From positions 3,593,421 through 3,657,420 of the forward strand of contig NZ_KI421509.1 in the NCBI RefSeq assembly GCF_000473225.1: a DNA stretch of 64,000 nucleotides. Direction: 5' to 3'. The notes under the pieces were generated by a model. That model made no database searches. It was not told where the DNA came from and saw only the letters and a list, made by a program, of their open reading frames with translations. The DNA comes from Sedimentitalea nanhaiensis DSM 24252 (lineage in GTDB: Bacteria > Pseudomonadota > Alphaproteobacteria > Rhodobacterales > Rhodobacteraceae). This document shows positions 8,208 to 17,253 of the stretch, piece after piece (positions within the stretch are counted from its first letter, which is position 1; every line of letters begins with the position of its first letter). The position numbers and the translations under genes were made by a program.

Positions 8208-10220
8208 CTATCGACCAACCAGCTTTTCGCCATCCCCCTCTCGTAGCATCGCTTCCATATCGTCCAATCCATCGACTGCAGAGCGCATCTGCGCCTCATC
8301 ATTCACGCCCACTGTCTCGGCATCCGCAATCTGGCCCCCAAAATCCATCTCCATCTGTCGCTGTTCCTCGGCGATAACGGCTTGAACGACCGGCGAAGTT
8401 TTCTTTGGAGCGACATCAGTTTTCCCTGACGATTGGCCATCAGCAGCCTGGCGTTCGGCCTCAACGTCGGCCTCGGATCCGCCAGACCCGTCCAGTGGCG
8501 GTGTCATCGGCATGGCGCGCATGCTCAGCGGCAGCGTGCCTTGCGGCCCCCCTCCCCCCGGCTCTGGAAATGGCAACTCGCCTGTCTGCGCCGCATGGAT
8601 GGCCTTAAACAGCCGGTCGTCAAAATACTGGATCCGCTTTGCCCGGACCGGCATCTGGGCATCGATCACCATGACGATTTCGTCGAGCGGCAGGCGGCGC
8701 GCTTCATCTTCAGGCAACAACGAACTCTCTTCAGTCCGCGTGGATTGGCTGCGGCCCTCGAAGGGGTTTTTGCCGATGGACTGCGACCGCGTGACAACGG
8801 TTTTCGTGGTCTTGCCAACCGCCTTGCTGAGCTCTTCGACGGTTTTTTCATCGGAGGGCGTCAGATAGAGCTTCACGCCCGCATTGCCCTGCAGCGCGCG
8901 GCGGGTGTTTTCGCCGTAGATTTCATCGAGGGCGGGGATGGTTTGGGTGACCACGGCCAAATGGCCGCGATAGGTGCGCAGGGTCTCGATGCTCTCGACC
9001 ACGATGGGCATCTTGCCCAAACGATTGAACTCATCGAGCATGATCATCACGGGCCACGGCTCATCCGGCCCGGGGTCCTTTTCCTGCATGGCGGAGAGGA
9101 GATCGGAAAAGAACAGCCGGATCAGCGGCGCGAGGGGCTTCACCATCAGAGGCTGGACCACGAGATAGACCGAAAAGGGCTTCTTGCGGATAGTCCGGAA
9201 GTCAAAGTCCGACACCGCCGTCGCCTCATCGATGGCCGGGTTCTGCCATTGATCGAGCCCCGAGGTCATCAGGAGCGAGACATAGGAGGTCAGCGTATCG
9301 TTGTTGGTCGAAGCTAGCCGCGTAAAGATCAGTTTTGCGGCCCGGTTATCCACCTCATGGCCCCGCGCGAAATACTCCTTCTGCTTGTTTCCGCCCGAGG
9401 CGGCGATGCGGTAGATCTCGCCCAAGGTCGGACGCTTGCGCTGGAAGGCCAAGAGCCCTGCTGCCACAAAAAGATCGATTCCGCCTTTGAGGAGGCCCTG
9501 CACCCGGTCATTGTCGCTCTGCAGGAAGAGCGTCGCAAGAAGCTGCAATTCCATCTGCTGGCGCGCGGGATCTTTCAGCTCAAAGATGCGCAGGAGCGGG
9601 TTGTAGCGATGCGTGCGCTTGCCCTCCCAATCGGTGGGGGCAAAGCGATAGACCTTGTCGCCTTGGGCTGCGCGATGCCGGGCCGTGGCCTCGAAACACT
9701 CACCCTTTACATCGAGCGTCACGACGGAGCCCTGCCAGGTCAGCAGGTTCGGAATGACAAAGCCCGTGGTCTTGCCACGGCCCGTGGGCGCCACGATCAG
9801 CGCATGCGGGAATACTTTCGAGCAGATGTATTTTGCGCGGGAGCCGGGCGTCCCAAGTTTGCCCAGGATGAACCCGGTCCCAGGCGCCCCGAAAAACCCG
9901 TTTGCCTTCATCTCGCGCGCACTCTGCCAATGGGTCTGGCCAAAGCGCGTGAGCGCGGACCCCGAGAGGGCGAGGCTCAGCATCAGGCCGGCGGCGGCGA
10001 AGCTGCCGATGATCAGATGGATGAGTTGGGCATCCTCCGGGCGGCGGTCCAGGATCGCCAGATAGTTCTGCGCGATATAGGCAAAGTCGATCTCGGCCCC
10101 AAACCCGAGATCCTGGTAGGTCAGCACCGCCGAGGCGATGGTATAGCCCATGGCCCCGGTCACCAGCGTTACCAGAAAGACCCCTGTGGCGATCCGCGCT
10201 TTTCCCATGGCGGCGCTCAA
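8208..10220 (-). CDS. virD4: Type IV coupling protein (VirD4/TraG family)
   Basis: A 670-residue DNA-transfer coupling ATPase. Two N-terminal membrane segments (about 10-35 and 66-90) are followed by Walker A APTGRGKT (144-151) and Walker B IMLDEF (about 395-400), as in VirD4/TraG. It brings the relaxase-bound strand to the type IV secretion channel at the inner membrane. The C-terminal 100 residues are acidic and low in complexity. It overlaps the relaxase gene by four bases, with TTG at 10220 as probable coupled start; the ATG at 10208 is the alternative. No virB genes are in this window. Confidence 0.92.
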   Translation of the reverse strand: MSAAMGKARIATGVFLVTLVTGAMGYTIASAVLTYQDLGFGAEIDFAYIAQNYLAILDRRPEDAQLIHLIIGSFAAAGLMLSLALSGSALTRFGQTHWQSAREMKANGFFGAPGTGFILGKLGTPGSRAKYICSKVFPHALIVAPTGRGKTTGFVIPNLLTWQGSVVTLDVKGECFEATARHRAAQGDKVYRFAPTDWEGKRTHRYNPLLRIFELKDPARQQMELQLLATLFLQSDNDRVQGLLKGGIDLFVAAGLLAFQRKRPTLGEIYRIAASGGNKQKEYFARGHEVDNRAAKLIFTRLASTNNDTLTSYVSLLMTSGLDQWQNPAIDEATAVSDFDFRTIRKKPFSVYLVVQPLMVKPLAPLIRLFFSDLLSAMQEKDPGPDEPWPVMIMLDEFNRLGKMPIVVESIETLRTYRGHLAVVTQTIPALDEIYGENTRRALQGNAGVKLYLTPSDEKTVEELSKAVGKTTKTVVTRSQSIGKNPFEGRSQSTRTEESSLLPEDEARRLPLDEIVMVIDAQMPVRAKRIQYFDDRLFKAIHAAQTGELPFPEPGGGGPQGTLPLSMRAMPMTPPLDGSGGSEADVEAERQAADGQSSGKTDVAPKKTSPVVQAVIAEEQRQMEMDFGGQIADAETVGVNDEAQMRSAVDGLDDMEAMLREGDGEKLVGR

Positions 10221-12556
10221 TGGACCTGACCCCGCTCGGTTTCGCCATCCACGTCTGTCGCGCGGTGTTTTTCAAATTCGGCATCGGCCAGTTCATCGAC
10301 CACCTGACGCAGGGCCTCCGTGTTGGCCGTCGCGGCATCGGATTGCAGGTAGACCTTGGCGACATAGAGCCGGTCGAGGCGGTCCTCGAGAACCTTGTCC
10401 AGCGCATCGGCATCGCCGGATGTGAGCCGGTCTAGTTGGCGAACGTCCAGCACCCGCGCGATCTCGCCACGGAAGGCGTCGCGCTCCGCGTCGGTCTCGA
10501 AGGGCGCGGACAACTCCCCCGCCCGCTCATGGTCCAGAACACGCGCAATCTCCTCTGCGAGGCGGTCGGACCGGTCAAACTGCGGTGCAGTTTCATCGCG
10601 GGTCGCTAGACGTTCGTCACGCTTGCGCAACCCGAGCCCGTCGCGCATCTCGGTTTCGCGGCGGACCTGATTGATGGCCTCCGTGTCCCGGATCTCGACG
10701 ACGGCCGCATAGGTCGCACCGAGCCCGCGGGCAAGGTGCGACGGCATGTCCGGATAGCGCGCGCGCAAGTCATCCGTGACAGCATCTGCAACGGGCGTGC
10801 GGATGTCGCGTCCCTCCATGATCCGGTCGACCTCGCGGGTGATCGCGCTGGCGCGGGCCGCATCGGTGATGGTTTCCCTGTAGGGTTCAGACCGGTCGAT
10901 CACATCGGCTGGGCGTGCGAGCAGGTCCGGGTGTGCTTCGAGATACGTGCGCTGCTCCGTCTCGATCCGGCGCTCCGCCCGTGAGACAACCTCCCAATCT
11001 CGGTCCTCGATCTGCTGCGCTGTCAGGCCGTCTGCGCGCATCTCCTGACGAATTGTCCCTTCCATCGCCCGGACCGCGCCCTCATGATAATGGAACCGCT
11101 CGCCGATCGGTTCCGCTTCCATGACGCCATCCCGGCGCAGCACGTTCTCGCGCTCCAACAGCGTGCCAAGTTCCACATGCACGTCATTGAGAATGTCGCG
11201 CGCCTGTTCCAGATCGGCGCGGCGTTCAAGGTTCAGATCCCGCGCCTCTGCCACTTTGGAGAGATCATTGGCGATCCATTGATGCTCCAGCGCGGCGCTC
11301 GAGGCCCCGGTCTCGATCCGGGCCACCACTTCCGATGTGCTGATGCCCGTGCCCCGTAGTGCCGCGTCAATGCGCGATCTCAGGTCGGGCTCGGCCAGAA
11401 GCTCGCGCTGGCTGGCGTCGATATTGGCTTCGGAATAGATCCCGCCCTCCGAGGGCGCGTCTGAGAGCGAACCCGAGCGCAGCCCCAAGGGCTGCATGTG
11501 CTGGACCTGCGTCTGGATCTCGATGAGACGTTTTTCCAGCACGGGACGTTCCGCGTCAGACTTCTCGGCGATCATGCCCTGCACCCGCGCGAGCTTTTCC
11601 GCATAGAGGCTTCTCAGATCCTCGAAGCTTTGATCCTCGGCCATATACACATCTCCTGTTCGGTCCACCTGCCCGCCATGCGCCAGCACCTCGCCCGCGC
11701 GGAAGAGCGCCGCGGCAATATCCTCGCGGGCCTCGCGCGAAGCCTCCGCGGCCAGCGAATGGTAGACGGTTCTGGTGTTGGCGATTTCCGCCAGCGTCCG
11801 GGTCAGGTCGGCCCCCACGCGTTCGCGCTCGCGGGGTGCGCGACCCTCTTCTTTCGCGGCGTAGATCTCGCTGGTCCGGGCCGGGTAATGCACGACGCCG
11901 CGATCCACCCGGCGCGTGGCTTCCAGCCGCACGCCGTACTTCTCCGCCTCCTCGACCATGGCGAGGCGGAAATCGTCATAATTAAAGCGGTGGTTGCGCC
12001 CCAGAAAGAAGAACTCGCCTTCTTGCGAGCGGCGGTTCAGCACCAGATGCGCATGCGGGTGATCGCGGTCCTCATGCACCGCGATGATGTAATCAAAGTG
12101 CCCCGCGTCGGTCTGGAAGAACCGCTCCGCCACATCTGTCGCGATGTCGCGCACATCCTCCCCATGCGTGCCCACGGGGAAGGACATGAGCATGTGGGTG
12201 GTCTGTCCGAGCTTGGGCTTGAAACCTGCATCCCACCGCTTGGCAAAGCGCTCGGTCAGATCCTTGATGTCCTTGGCCTCGAGCTTCGCCTTGCCATCGA
12301 GGAACCCGCTGCTGTCGACGATATAGGTGGACTTGGTGGTGAGGTACTCGAGCTGGTTTGCAAGCTGCGATTTGGTATGCGTACCGCCGCCCCGGATCGC
12401 CTTGAAGACGGCTGGCCGATGCCCTGCCGCCGCGCGCACAAGCTGGCTCTGCTTGGCGACATGCAGCCCCTGCATCGAGCCCCGGATCCGGCTCCAGCCG
12501 TCCCGGAAGACCTCGCCCGTAACGGCATGGACGGCATCATTCAGCCGCATGCGCAA
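10217..12556 (-). CDS. Conjugative relaxase (VirD2/MobA-like)
   Basis: A 779-residue relaxase. The metal-binding triad of relaxase motif III is clear in VHEDRDHPHAHLVLNRR (His161, His166/168, His170), and Tyr71 or Tyr78 near the N-terminus are candidates for the nicking residue. Such enzymes cut oriT and stay covalently attached to the transferred strand. The remaining 500 residues are charged and helical with no recognised helicase motif. It overlaps both neighbours, by 20 bases with the accessory gene upstream and by 4 with the coupling protein downstream, so the three form one operon. Confidence 0.9.
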   Translation of the reverse strand: MRMRLNDAVHAVTGEVFRDGWSRIRGSMQGLHVAKQSQLVRAAAGHRPAVFKAIRGGGTHTKSQLANQLEYLTTKSTYIVDSSGFLDGKAKLEAKDIKDLTERFAKRWDAGFKPKLGQTTHMLMSFPVGTHGEDVRDIATDVAERFFQTDAGHFDYIIAVHEDRDHPHAHLVLNRRSQEGEFFFLGRNHRFNYDDFRLAMVEEAEKYGVRLEATRRVDRGVVHYPARTSEIYAAKEEGRAPRERERVGADLTRTLAEIANTRTVYHSLAAEASREAREDIAAALFRAGEVLAHGGQVDRTGDVYMAEDQSFEDLRSLYAEKLARVQGMIAEKSDAERPVLEKRLIEIQTQVQHMQPLGLRSGSLSDAPSEGGIYSEANIDASQRELLAEPDLRSRIDAALRGTGISTSEVVARIETGASSAALEHQWIANDLSKVAEARDLNLERRADLEQARDILNDVHVELGTLLERENVLRRDGVMEAEPIGERFHYHEGAVRAMEGTIRQEMRADGLTAQQIEDRDWEVVSRAERRIETEQRTYLEAHPDLLARPADVIDRSEPYRETITDAARASAITREVDRIMEGRDIRTPVADAVTDDLRARYPDMPSHLARGLGATYAAVVEIRDTEAINQVRRETEMRDGLGLRKRDERLATRDETAPQFDRSDRLAEEIARVLDHERAGELSAPFETDAERDAFRGEIARVLDVRQLDRLTSGDADALDKVLEDRLDRLYVAKVYLQSDAATANTEALRQVVDELADAEFEKHRATDVDGETERGQVH

Positions 12557-13130
12557 ACTCCCTCAGCGCGGCCGTGGCCTGCAGCTGCATTGCGTCCCGA
12601 CGGCGGCGCAGTAGCAGATCGATCTCGTCAGCGGAATCCAGAATGAACCGCGCCAGCCCGCGCATCTGTGCGAGGCGCAATTCGGAGAACTCGGCAGGCG
12701 TACCACCATCGGCCCCCCGCCCTATCCGGTTGGCCCGCGTCATCTGCTTGGCGATCTGCGCGACCCCATTGCCGACCTCGTGCAAAGAGGCCCTGTATCG
12801 CGCCATCTCTGTTGCTATCTGTACGTCCGGAACGAACACTCCGCCAGCCGCTTGGATGAGCCGCCGCAGACCCTCGGCCCGGCTCTCAATCCCCGCCGCG
12901 GCCAACACTTCATCGAGCGCCTCAAGCTCCGCAGCCGTCACCTTCACGCTGACAGCGGAGACCGGGATCGCGGCATCCGTCTGGCGCTCGGCATCAGCTT
13001 TGAGCGTGTACTGGATCGCCCGCACCGACACGCCAAAGCGTTCCGCCAGCACTGAAGTGGAAACGCCTTCCGCAGCTTCGCGAACGATCTCCATGCGGTC
13101 CGCATCTGTGAGGCGTTTTGAGCGAGACAT
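12537..13130 (-). CDS. Relaxosome accessory protein (MobC/VirD1-like)
   Basis: A 197-residue protein opening with a helix-turn-helix (about residues 10-50, including SVLAERFGVSVRAIQYTL) and continuing with a MobC-like segment (EVGNGVAQIAKQMTRANR, about 117-134) typical of relaxosome proteins that melt oriT for the relaxase. It is first of the mobC-relaxase-coupling protein operon and overlaps the relaxase start. oriT would be expected in the region upstream (13131-13250). The MobC assignment rests on that short segment and on position. Confidence 0.8.
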   Translation of the reverse strand: MSRSKRLTDADRMEIVREAAEGVSTSVLAERFGVSVRAIQYTLKADAERQTDAAIPVSAVSVKVTAAELEALDEVLAAAGIESRAEGLRRLIQAAGGVFVPDVQIATEMARYRASLHEVGNGVAQIAKQMTRANRIGRGADGGTPAEFSELRLAQMRGLARFILDSADEIDLLLRRRRDAMQLQATAALREFAHAAE

Positions 13131-13692
13131 GCGAAGAAAGACCCCCTATTTCCTGCCACCTTCCACCAAGGCTGCCACCACCTTACGATAATATACCTAG
13201 CTGTCAATTATATACTTACGTTGCCTTCGGTCTCAGGCAGCCTTGGTGTCCGCTTCACGCCGCGGCCCGCAGGGACGCGGCTCTGCCGCCCTCACCACCA
13301 GCACAGCCTCCAGCTTCAAAGGCCCCTTCTCCAGCACCGCCCGAGGGTCTGGACGAACACGCATGTGTTCGGACGGAACCGCGGGCGGGCGCAAACCCCA
13401 CCGACAGGGCGGACAGGCAGGGTCAAGGAGGGCCAGATTTGGCTTGCCAAATCTCTGCCGCAAAAACCGGGAGGCCCTGGCCGATAGGTTTTTGTGGATG
13501 GCCCCCTTGAGGCTGACTGGCCGGTCTGTCGCGGCCTGATCATTCCGGGGGGAGTGCGTCCGTTGAACGCGCAGCGAACGGCACCAAGGCGAGGTCGCTG
13601 CCGGCGATCACCTGCGCCGGAACCGGCATCCCTGGAACAGGGATCGGGCCGCCCCAAGATCGTCTTGGGGCGGCCCATCCTCGTCAGAGGAT
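13131..13692. other. Non-coding region upstream of the mobilisation operon; possible oriT
   Basis: About 560 bp with no gene I can support. The part nearest the operon (13180-13225) is AT-rich in an otherwise GC-rich neighbourhood, with TATATAAT and TTGACA on the minus strand, and is the best place for the promoter and oriT. A 7-bp-stem hairpin, CGAACAC-GCAT-GTGTTCG, lies at 13354-13371. No nic consensus could be recognised. Confidence 0.4.
13646..13676 (-). terminator. Strong hairpin downstream of the 68-residue plasmid gene
   Basis: A perfect 14-bp inverted repeat (GGGCCGCCCCAAGA and its complement) with a 3-base loop starts 17 bases after the stop of the 13693-13899 gene. No T-run follows, so it may stabilise the mRNA end or terminate weakly. 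Confidence 0.6.
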
Positions 13693-13899
13693 TTAGTCCT
13701 GGGGATCCTTCGCGCTCGGCGGGAACATCACCAGCTCCGAGACCGCGACGGGAAAGTCGAGCTTGAGGCTGAAGAACTCCGATCCATCCCCGTTGCGAGT
13801 GTTGCGGAACATCGCGCCCACGCGCTGAAAACGGGTGCGCTCCTGGCCATCGGTATCGGTGAACTTGACGGGGACGGTGGCGACGTAGTGGTTGGTCAT
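13693..13899 (-). CDS. Small conserved plasmid protein, unknown function
   Basis: A 68-residue protein with a beta-rich look (VATVPVKF, then VGAMFRNT, then EFFSLKLDFPVAVSELVMFP). The gene has a textbook ribosome site (AAGGAG, eight bases before ATG) and a strong hairpin after its stop, so it is a genuine monocistronic gene. I do not recognise a domain; the overall layout recalls DUF736-like plasmid proteins but is shorter. A decayed copy lies in opposite orientation about 200 bp away (see 14073-14290), which supports it as a recurring plasmid family. Confidence 0.7.
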   Translation of the reverse strand: MTNHYVATVPVKFTDTDGQERTRFQRVGAMFRNTRNGDGSEFFSLKLDFPVAVSELVMFPPSAKDPQD

Positions 13900-14072
13900 T
13901 TGGGTATCTCCTTGTTGCGATGGGGATCACCCAGCACGGGGGCAGGAGGCCCGGTCGCAAGCGCAAATGCGGAGGGTCCGCGGCCCCGCCGTGGAAGCCG
14001 TATTTGTGCTTGCCAAAGCGTGAGCTGAGGGCACGAACGGGCCGACCCCGTGCGATCCATATGCATAGCAAA

Positions 14073-14290
14073 AAGGAGGGACCCGATTGACCTGTGCTAT
14101 CACGCAGTCGCCACCATCCGCGTCCACGTCCTGCCGAACCTGGCCGGGGTGCTGATGACGCCCGCCCGCGTGGATGCGATGTTCCGAAACACCACCCGAG
14201 GGTTGTGCAGGTCTTCAGCCTCATGTGCGACGTCTCGCCCCCTCGGTCTTGCGCTGCTGACGATGTGCGAGGTGCGCACCATCCCCAGCC
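14073..14290 (+). pseudogene. Decayed inverted copy of the 68-residue plasmid gene
   Basis: The plus strand here aligns with the 13693-13899 gene including its leader: AAGGAGGGACCCGATTGACC against AAGGAGATACCCAAATGACC. In one frame it reads VATIRV and then RVDAMFRNT (compare RVGAMFRNT), and in the next frame VQVFSLMCDV (compare EFFSLKLDF). Frameshifts and a changed start codon mean it cannot be expressed as one protein. The two copies face each other across about 180 bp. Confidence 0.6.
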
Positions 14291-14438
14291 CGTACCGATG
14301 TGGATGGGCCGAACTCTGACGGGCTGGGTAGAGGGATGACGGTGCTGGCCGCCGCGAGTTGCTGAAAAAGTGTGACCGATCGCACGCGCCATGAGACATG
14401 ACGAAAGGGCCGCGCCAAGCGCGACCCCGTTACGGCCA

Positions 14439-15455
14439 TCACGCGCCCAAGCTGTCGAGCAACCCGCTGGTATCAGGCATTCGCTTCAGCGAGTTGCCGA
14501 TGTGCTCCCGCCAGCGCGGCCCAACCTCCATTGCGGTGGCATAGGCCCGAGCCAGATCATCGGGCCGGTCCTCGGCCATCGCTTCGATAAGGAAAGCCGC
14601 CTGCTCGCGGTCCTTCGCGGATTTCAGGCTCCCTGCCCCATCGCGGCGCCGGTCGGCAATGATCAGTTTGTGGACTGCATAACGCTCCGGGCGGGGCACC
14701 TGCACCAGAACGCCGGATCTATAGATCGCCGCCGCGTGGATCGGCTCAGCGATCAGGAAGTTGAGATAGTTCAATCCTTGGGCGTTCACGCCCAATGCTG
14801 GCAGATCACGGATGGTCTCATCTCCGAACGCCGGTGTGAGAAACTCGACCAACTGGCCGCTGCCACCCTGGGCCCATCGCCATGTCCGACCTTGGTCAAG
14901 AGCTGGCAGAGGATCGAATTTGAGCGCCGAGAACGTCTCGGCAAGACCCGGGTCGACCTGATCCTGCAACGCAACGCTGAGCTTCTCGAACTGCGCGATG
15001 TCGATGTCGCCAGTATTGGCCATACCGCCAATTGGCAGTCGGATACCAAGCTCGCCTTCATAGAGTCGGAACGCGTTTGTCCCGACGATGGTGCCACCCA
15101 AACGGAAGGTTCCGGCTGCGGCCATGGCCGACAGGATGGAACCGGTCGCCCGGTCGGTGGGCGTCATGCCTTCCGCACGCAAGAGCCGGACAAGCCGCGA
15201 CCGTTCCGCCTGCCGATCCTTGGCCGTTGCGCGCAGCTCTTCAATCCGGTCGATGCGCGCGCGCGTCTCGTCGCTGTCTTCGCCGATATAGATGAACCGC
15301 ATCTCCGTCCCGACACGGCGCGCGGCATACCAATAAGCCTTATCCCCACGCTCCTTGAGCGTGGGCTTGCCTTCGACACCGGACAAGGCGTCGTCCTTCA
15401 GAAGACGCACCAGGTCGGTATAGGCGCTCATCGCGATGCTGCTGAGTGGGGTCAT
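14439..15455 (-). CDS. GSU2403-family nucleotidyltransferase-fold protein
   Basis: About 338 residues resembling the GSU2403 family (NTP_transf_8). A helical N-terminal half with a charged coiled-coil-like stretch (ETRARIDRIEELRATAKDRQAERSR region) is followed by RLGGTIVGTNAFRLYEGELG and TGDIDIAQFE; the Gly-rich turn and the DxD of GDIDIA are the nucleotidyltransferase signature. Members are uncharacterised; some nucleotidyltransferases of this fold act in abortive infection or as toxins. It follows the DUF2493 gene on the same strand after 132 bp. I chose the ATG at 15455, with GGA ten bases upstream; 15488 and 15431 are alternatives. Confidence 0.7.
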   Translation of the reverse strand: MTPLSSIAMSAYTDLVRLLKDDALSGVEGKPTLKERGDKAYWYAARRVGTEMRFIYIGEDSDETRARIDRIEELRATAKDRQAERSRLVRLLRAEGMTPTDRATGSILSAMAAAGTFRLGGTIVGTNAFRLYEGELGIRLPIGGMANTGDIDIAQFEKLSVALQDQVDPGLAETFSALKFDPLPALDQGRTWRWAQGGSGQLVEFLTPAFGDETIRDLPALGVNAQGLNYLNFLIAEPIHAAAIYRSGVLVQVPRPERYAVHKLIIADRRRDGAGSLKSAKDREQAAFLIEAMAEDRPDDLARAYATAMEVGPRWREHIGNSLKRMPDTSGLLDSLGA

Positions 15456-15587
15456 GCCTATCATTTCCAAGTTTTGCTTGGCATTCATATACCTATCAAA
15501 ACAGGAAATTGCTAGGCAAAGTGATTTGGAGAACGTCCACACCCATAAGAAACGACGAAAGGGCCGCCCGAAGGCGACCCTCTCTCT

Positions 15588-16517
15588 TCAATCCTGCGAC
15601 GCCTTCTTCGCCGGGTCCGCAACCCGCATGACCGTCAGGCCTTTCGCTTCCGCCTTCTGCCCGAGGTTCAGCGCGACCCCGTTGCCGCCGAAGAGCACAA
15701 CCCCCGTCGCCGCGAACTTGTCGTCTAGCATCTCGTCGTTGCACTTGAACGGTGCCGCCCGCCCATGCGCGGACCAGCGCGGATCGAAGCGCGCCTGTGC
15801 TATCCCGCGTGCCCGGGCCCACCGAGCCGCAATCATCTCCGCCCCGTGCTTGCCACCCTTGTGGCAGAGGAAGATCTCCTGGTTGCGGTTCTGCTTGATC
15901 CGTTCGCGAACCTTGTCGAGCGTGTTGAAGATCACATCGACATCGGTCCAGTCGGTGGCGCCTGAGACGATCAGGGGAACCCCTTCGACTTTCGATTTCT
16001 CGGCAGTCTCGCGGTCGTGCTGCTCCAGGAGCTGCCGCGCCTCAAAAACAGCACCTGTCTCCTGCGCCCGGATGCTCGCGCGCGACCCGGCCGCCGGGAT
16101 GAAGGCGTGACCCGTCTCGATCTCGTAGCATTCCGCCGCAGCCTCGCTCATCACCTCGATTGCGCCGACAATCTCGCGCAGCTGCAGAAAGCGCGCCTGC
16201 GCTTCTTCCAGCGCGGTCTCGGCGATCTCCGATCCGTCGTGGGATTTTGCCAGCGCGCCGATCTTGTCGGCGGTGCGATCGACCTCCTTGCCGAGCGCCA
16301 CCTTGCGGCGCTGCAGGATCGTGGCGAGCCCATGGGCCAGCGGTTCGATTTCTGCTTCGAGCCCGGTCCCGCGCAACTGACCAAGCAGAGCCTCGAAGCT
16401 CTCGCGGATGATGCGGTCGGTCAGGATGTGATCTTCCGGGATCGGCAGCTGTGCATCCTTCTCGGTCAGCCCGAAAAGCTCGATGGTCTCGTAGGTGTTT
16501 GCTGTGTCGTAAGCCAT
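15588..16517 (-). CDS. DUF2493 (SLOG-superfamily) protein
   Basis: A 309-residue protein. Residues about 1-175 are helical with a coiled-coil look; the C-terminal third (from VPLIVSGATDWTDVDVIFNTLDKVRE through HKGGKHGAEMIAARWARARG) matches DUF2493, a SLOG-fold domain thought to bind nucleotide-derived ligands. These proteins are common on Rhodobacterales and rhizobial plasmids, with no proven role. Start at 16517 gives GGAG seven bases upstream. The downstream nucleotidyltransferase gene is on the same strand, so the two may be co-transcribed. Confidence 0.8.
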   Translation of the reverse strand: MAYDTANTYETIELFGLTEKDAQLPIPEDHILTDRIIRESFEALLGQLRGTGLEAEIEPLAHGLATILQRRKVALGKEVDRTADKIGALAKSHDGSEIAETALEEAQARFLQLREIVGAIEVMSEAAAECYEIETGHAFIPAAGSRASIRAQETGAVFEARQLLEQHDRETAEKSKVEGVPLIVSGATDWTDVDVIFNTLDKVRERIKQNRNQEIFLCHKGGKHGAEMIAARWARARGIAQARFDPRWSAHGRAAPFKCNDEMLDDKFAATGVVLFGGNGVALNLGQKAEAKGLTVMRVADPAKKASQD

Positions 16518-17253
16518 ATTCATTCTCCAGATATTGGGTTCGACCACCACGTGAGTGTGGGGGCATGGCCGAATGCCTGGTTTCCGAATCTGCCCGGGTC
16601 AGGGACGGCGCAGCCGCCGGCTTGCCGGGCGCAAAAGTTTTCTGCGTGCAGCACCCGACACATGCGCGCCCTCACACACGGGACCGCCCCCCGCCACGGG
16701 CACCGCCCTCGCCGAAAAGTTTTGCGATCCTTGACGCGGGCTGATTTGGGGGCCATCCGGAGGATATGCTTCCGCACTCATGTGTGTGTGTGTGTTGACG
16801 GTAGGTTTGACCGACCTGAGCAGGCAAACGGCCTGACCGGACGCGGGAGACGGATGGAGCGGCGGGATCGTTTTGCCGCGCAAAACAGACCAGAGCGCAA
16901 TCCGGCGGAGCGGCTGGGGAGGGACGTGCTCGCGAGGCGGGCAAACCGGGACGCCAAGCGCAACGCCGCGGTGAGGCCGCATGGCCGAATGCGCGACGGA
17001 CCGAAGGGCCGTTCTCCCCTGCGACACGCGAAGCCGAGCTGGGGAGGCCGCAAGGCTCAGACCAAGATTGATGTAGGGGCGACGCCGCTGCAAATTCCAC
17101 AGATTGCTTTTCCACGCATTCGATCTGAGGGTGGGAAGCCGACATTCGATGCGTGCGCAACTCAGATGGAAGGCCTCGGCAGGAGCGGACATTCAGGTGG
17201 TTTCTGCGCATCGAACAGTCGTCTTGTCCTGCCGACGAGAGGCAGGACAGAAT
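16518..17253. other. Long non-coding region
   Basis: About 735 bp between the DUF2493 and ietS genes. Long open frames exist on both strands but have biased Arg/Pro/Ala content and no family features, as expected of chance frames in GC-rich DNA. A short GT run lies at 16782-16795. I see no convincing gene, RNA or operator. Confidence 0.5.

Noticed and set aside
13316-14392. 358-residue minus-strand frame over the small plasmid gene and its duplicate
   Set aside because: Conflicts with the 68-residue gene, which has a strong ribosome site and a hairpin end.
16781-16796. GT repeat as a regulatory element
   Set aside because: Simple repeat of seven units or fewer with nothing else around it.
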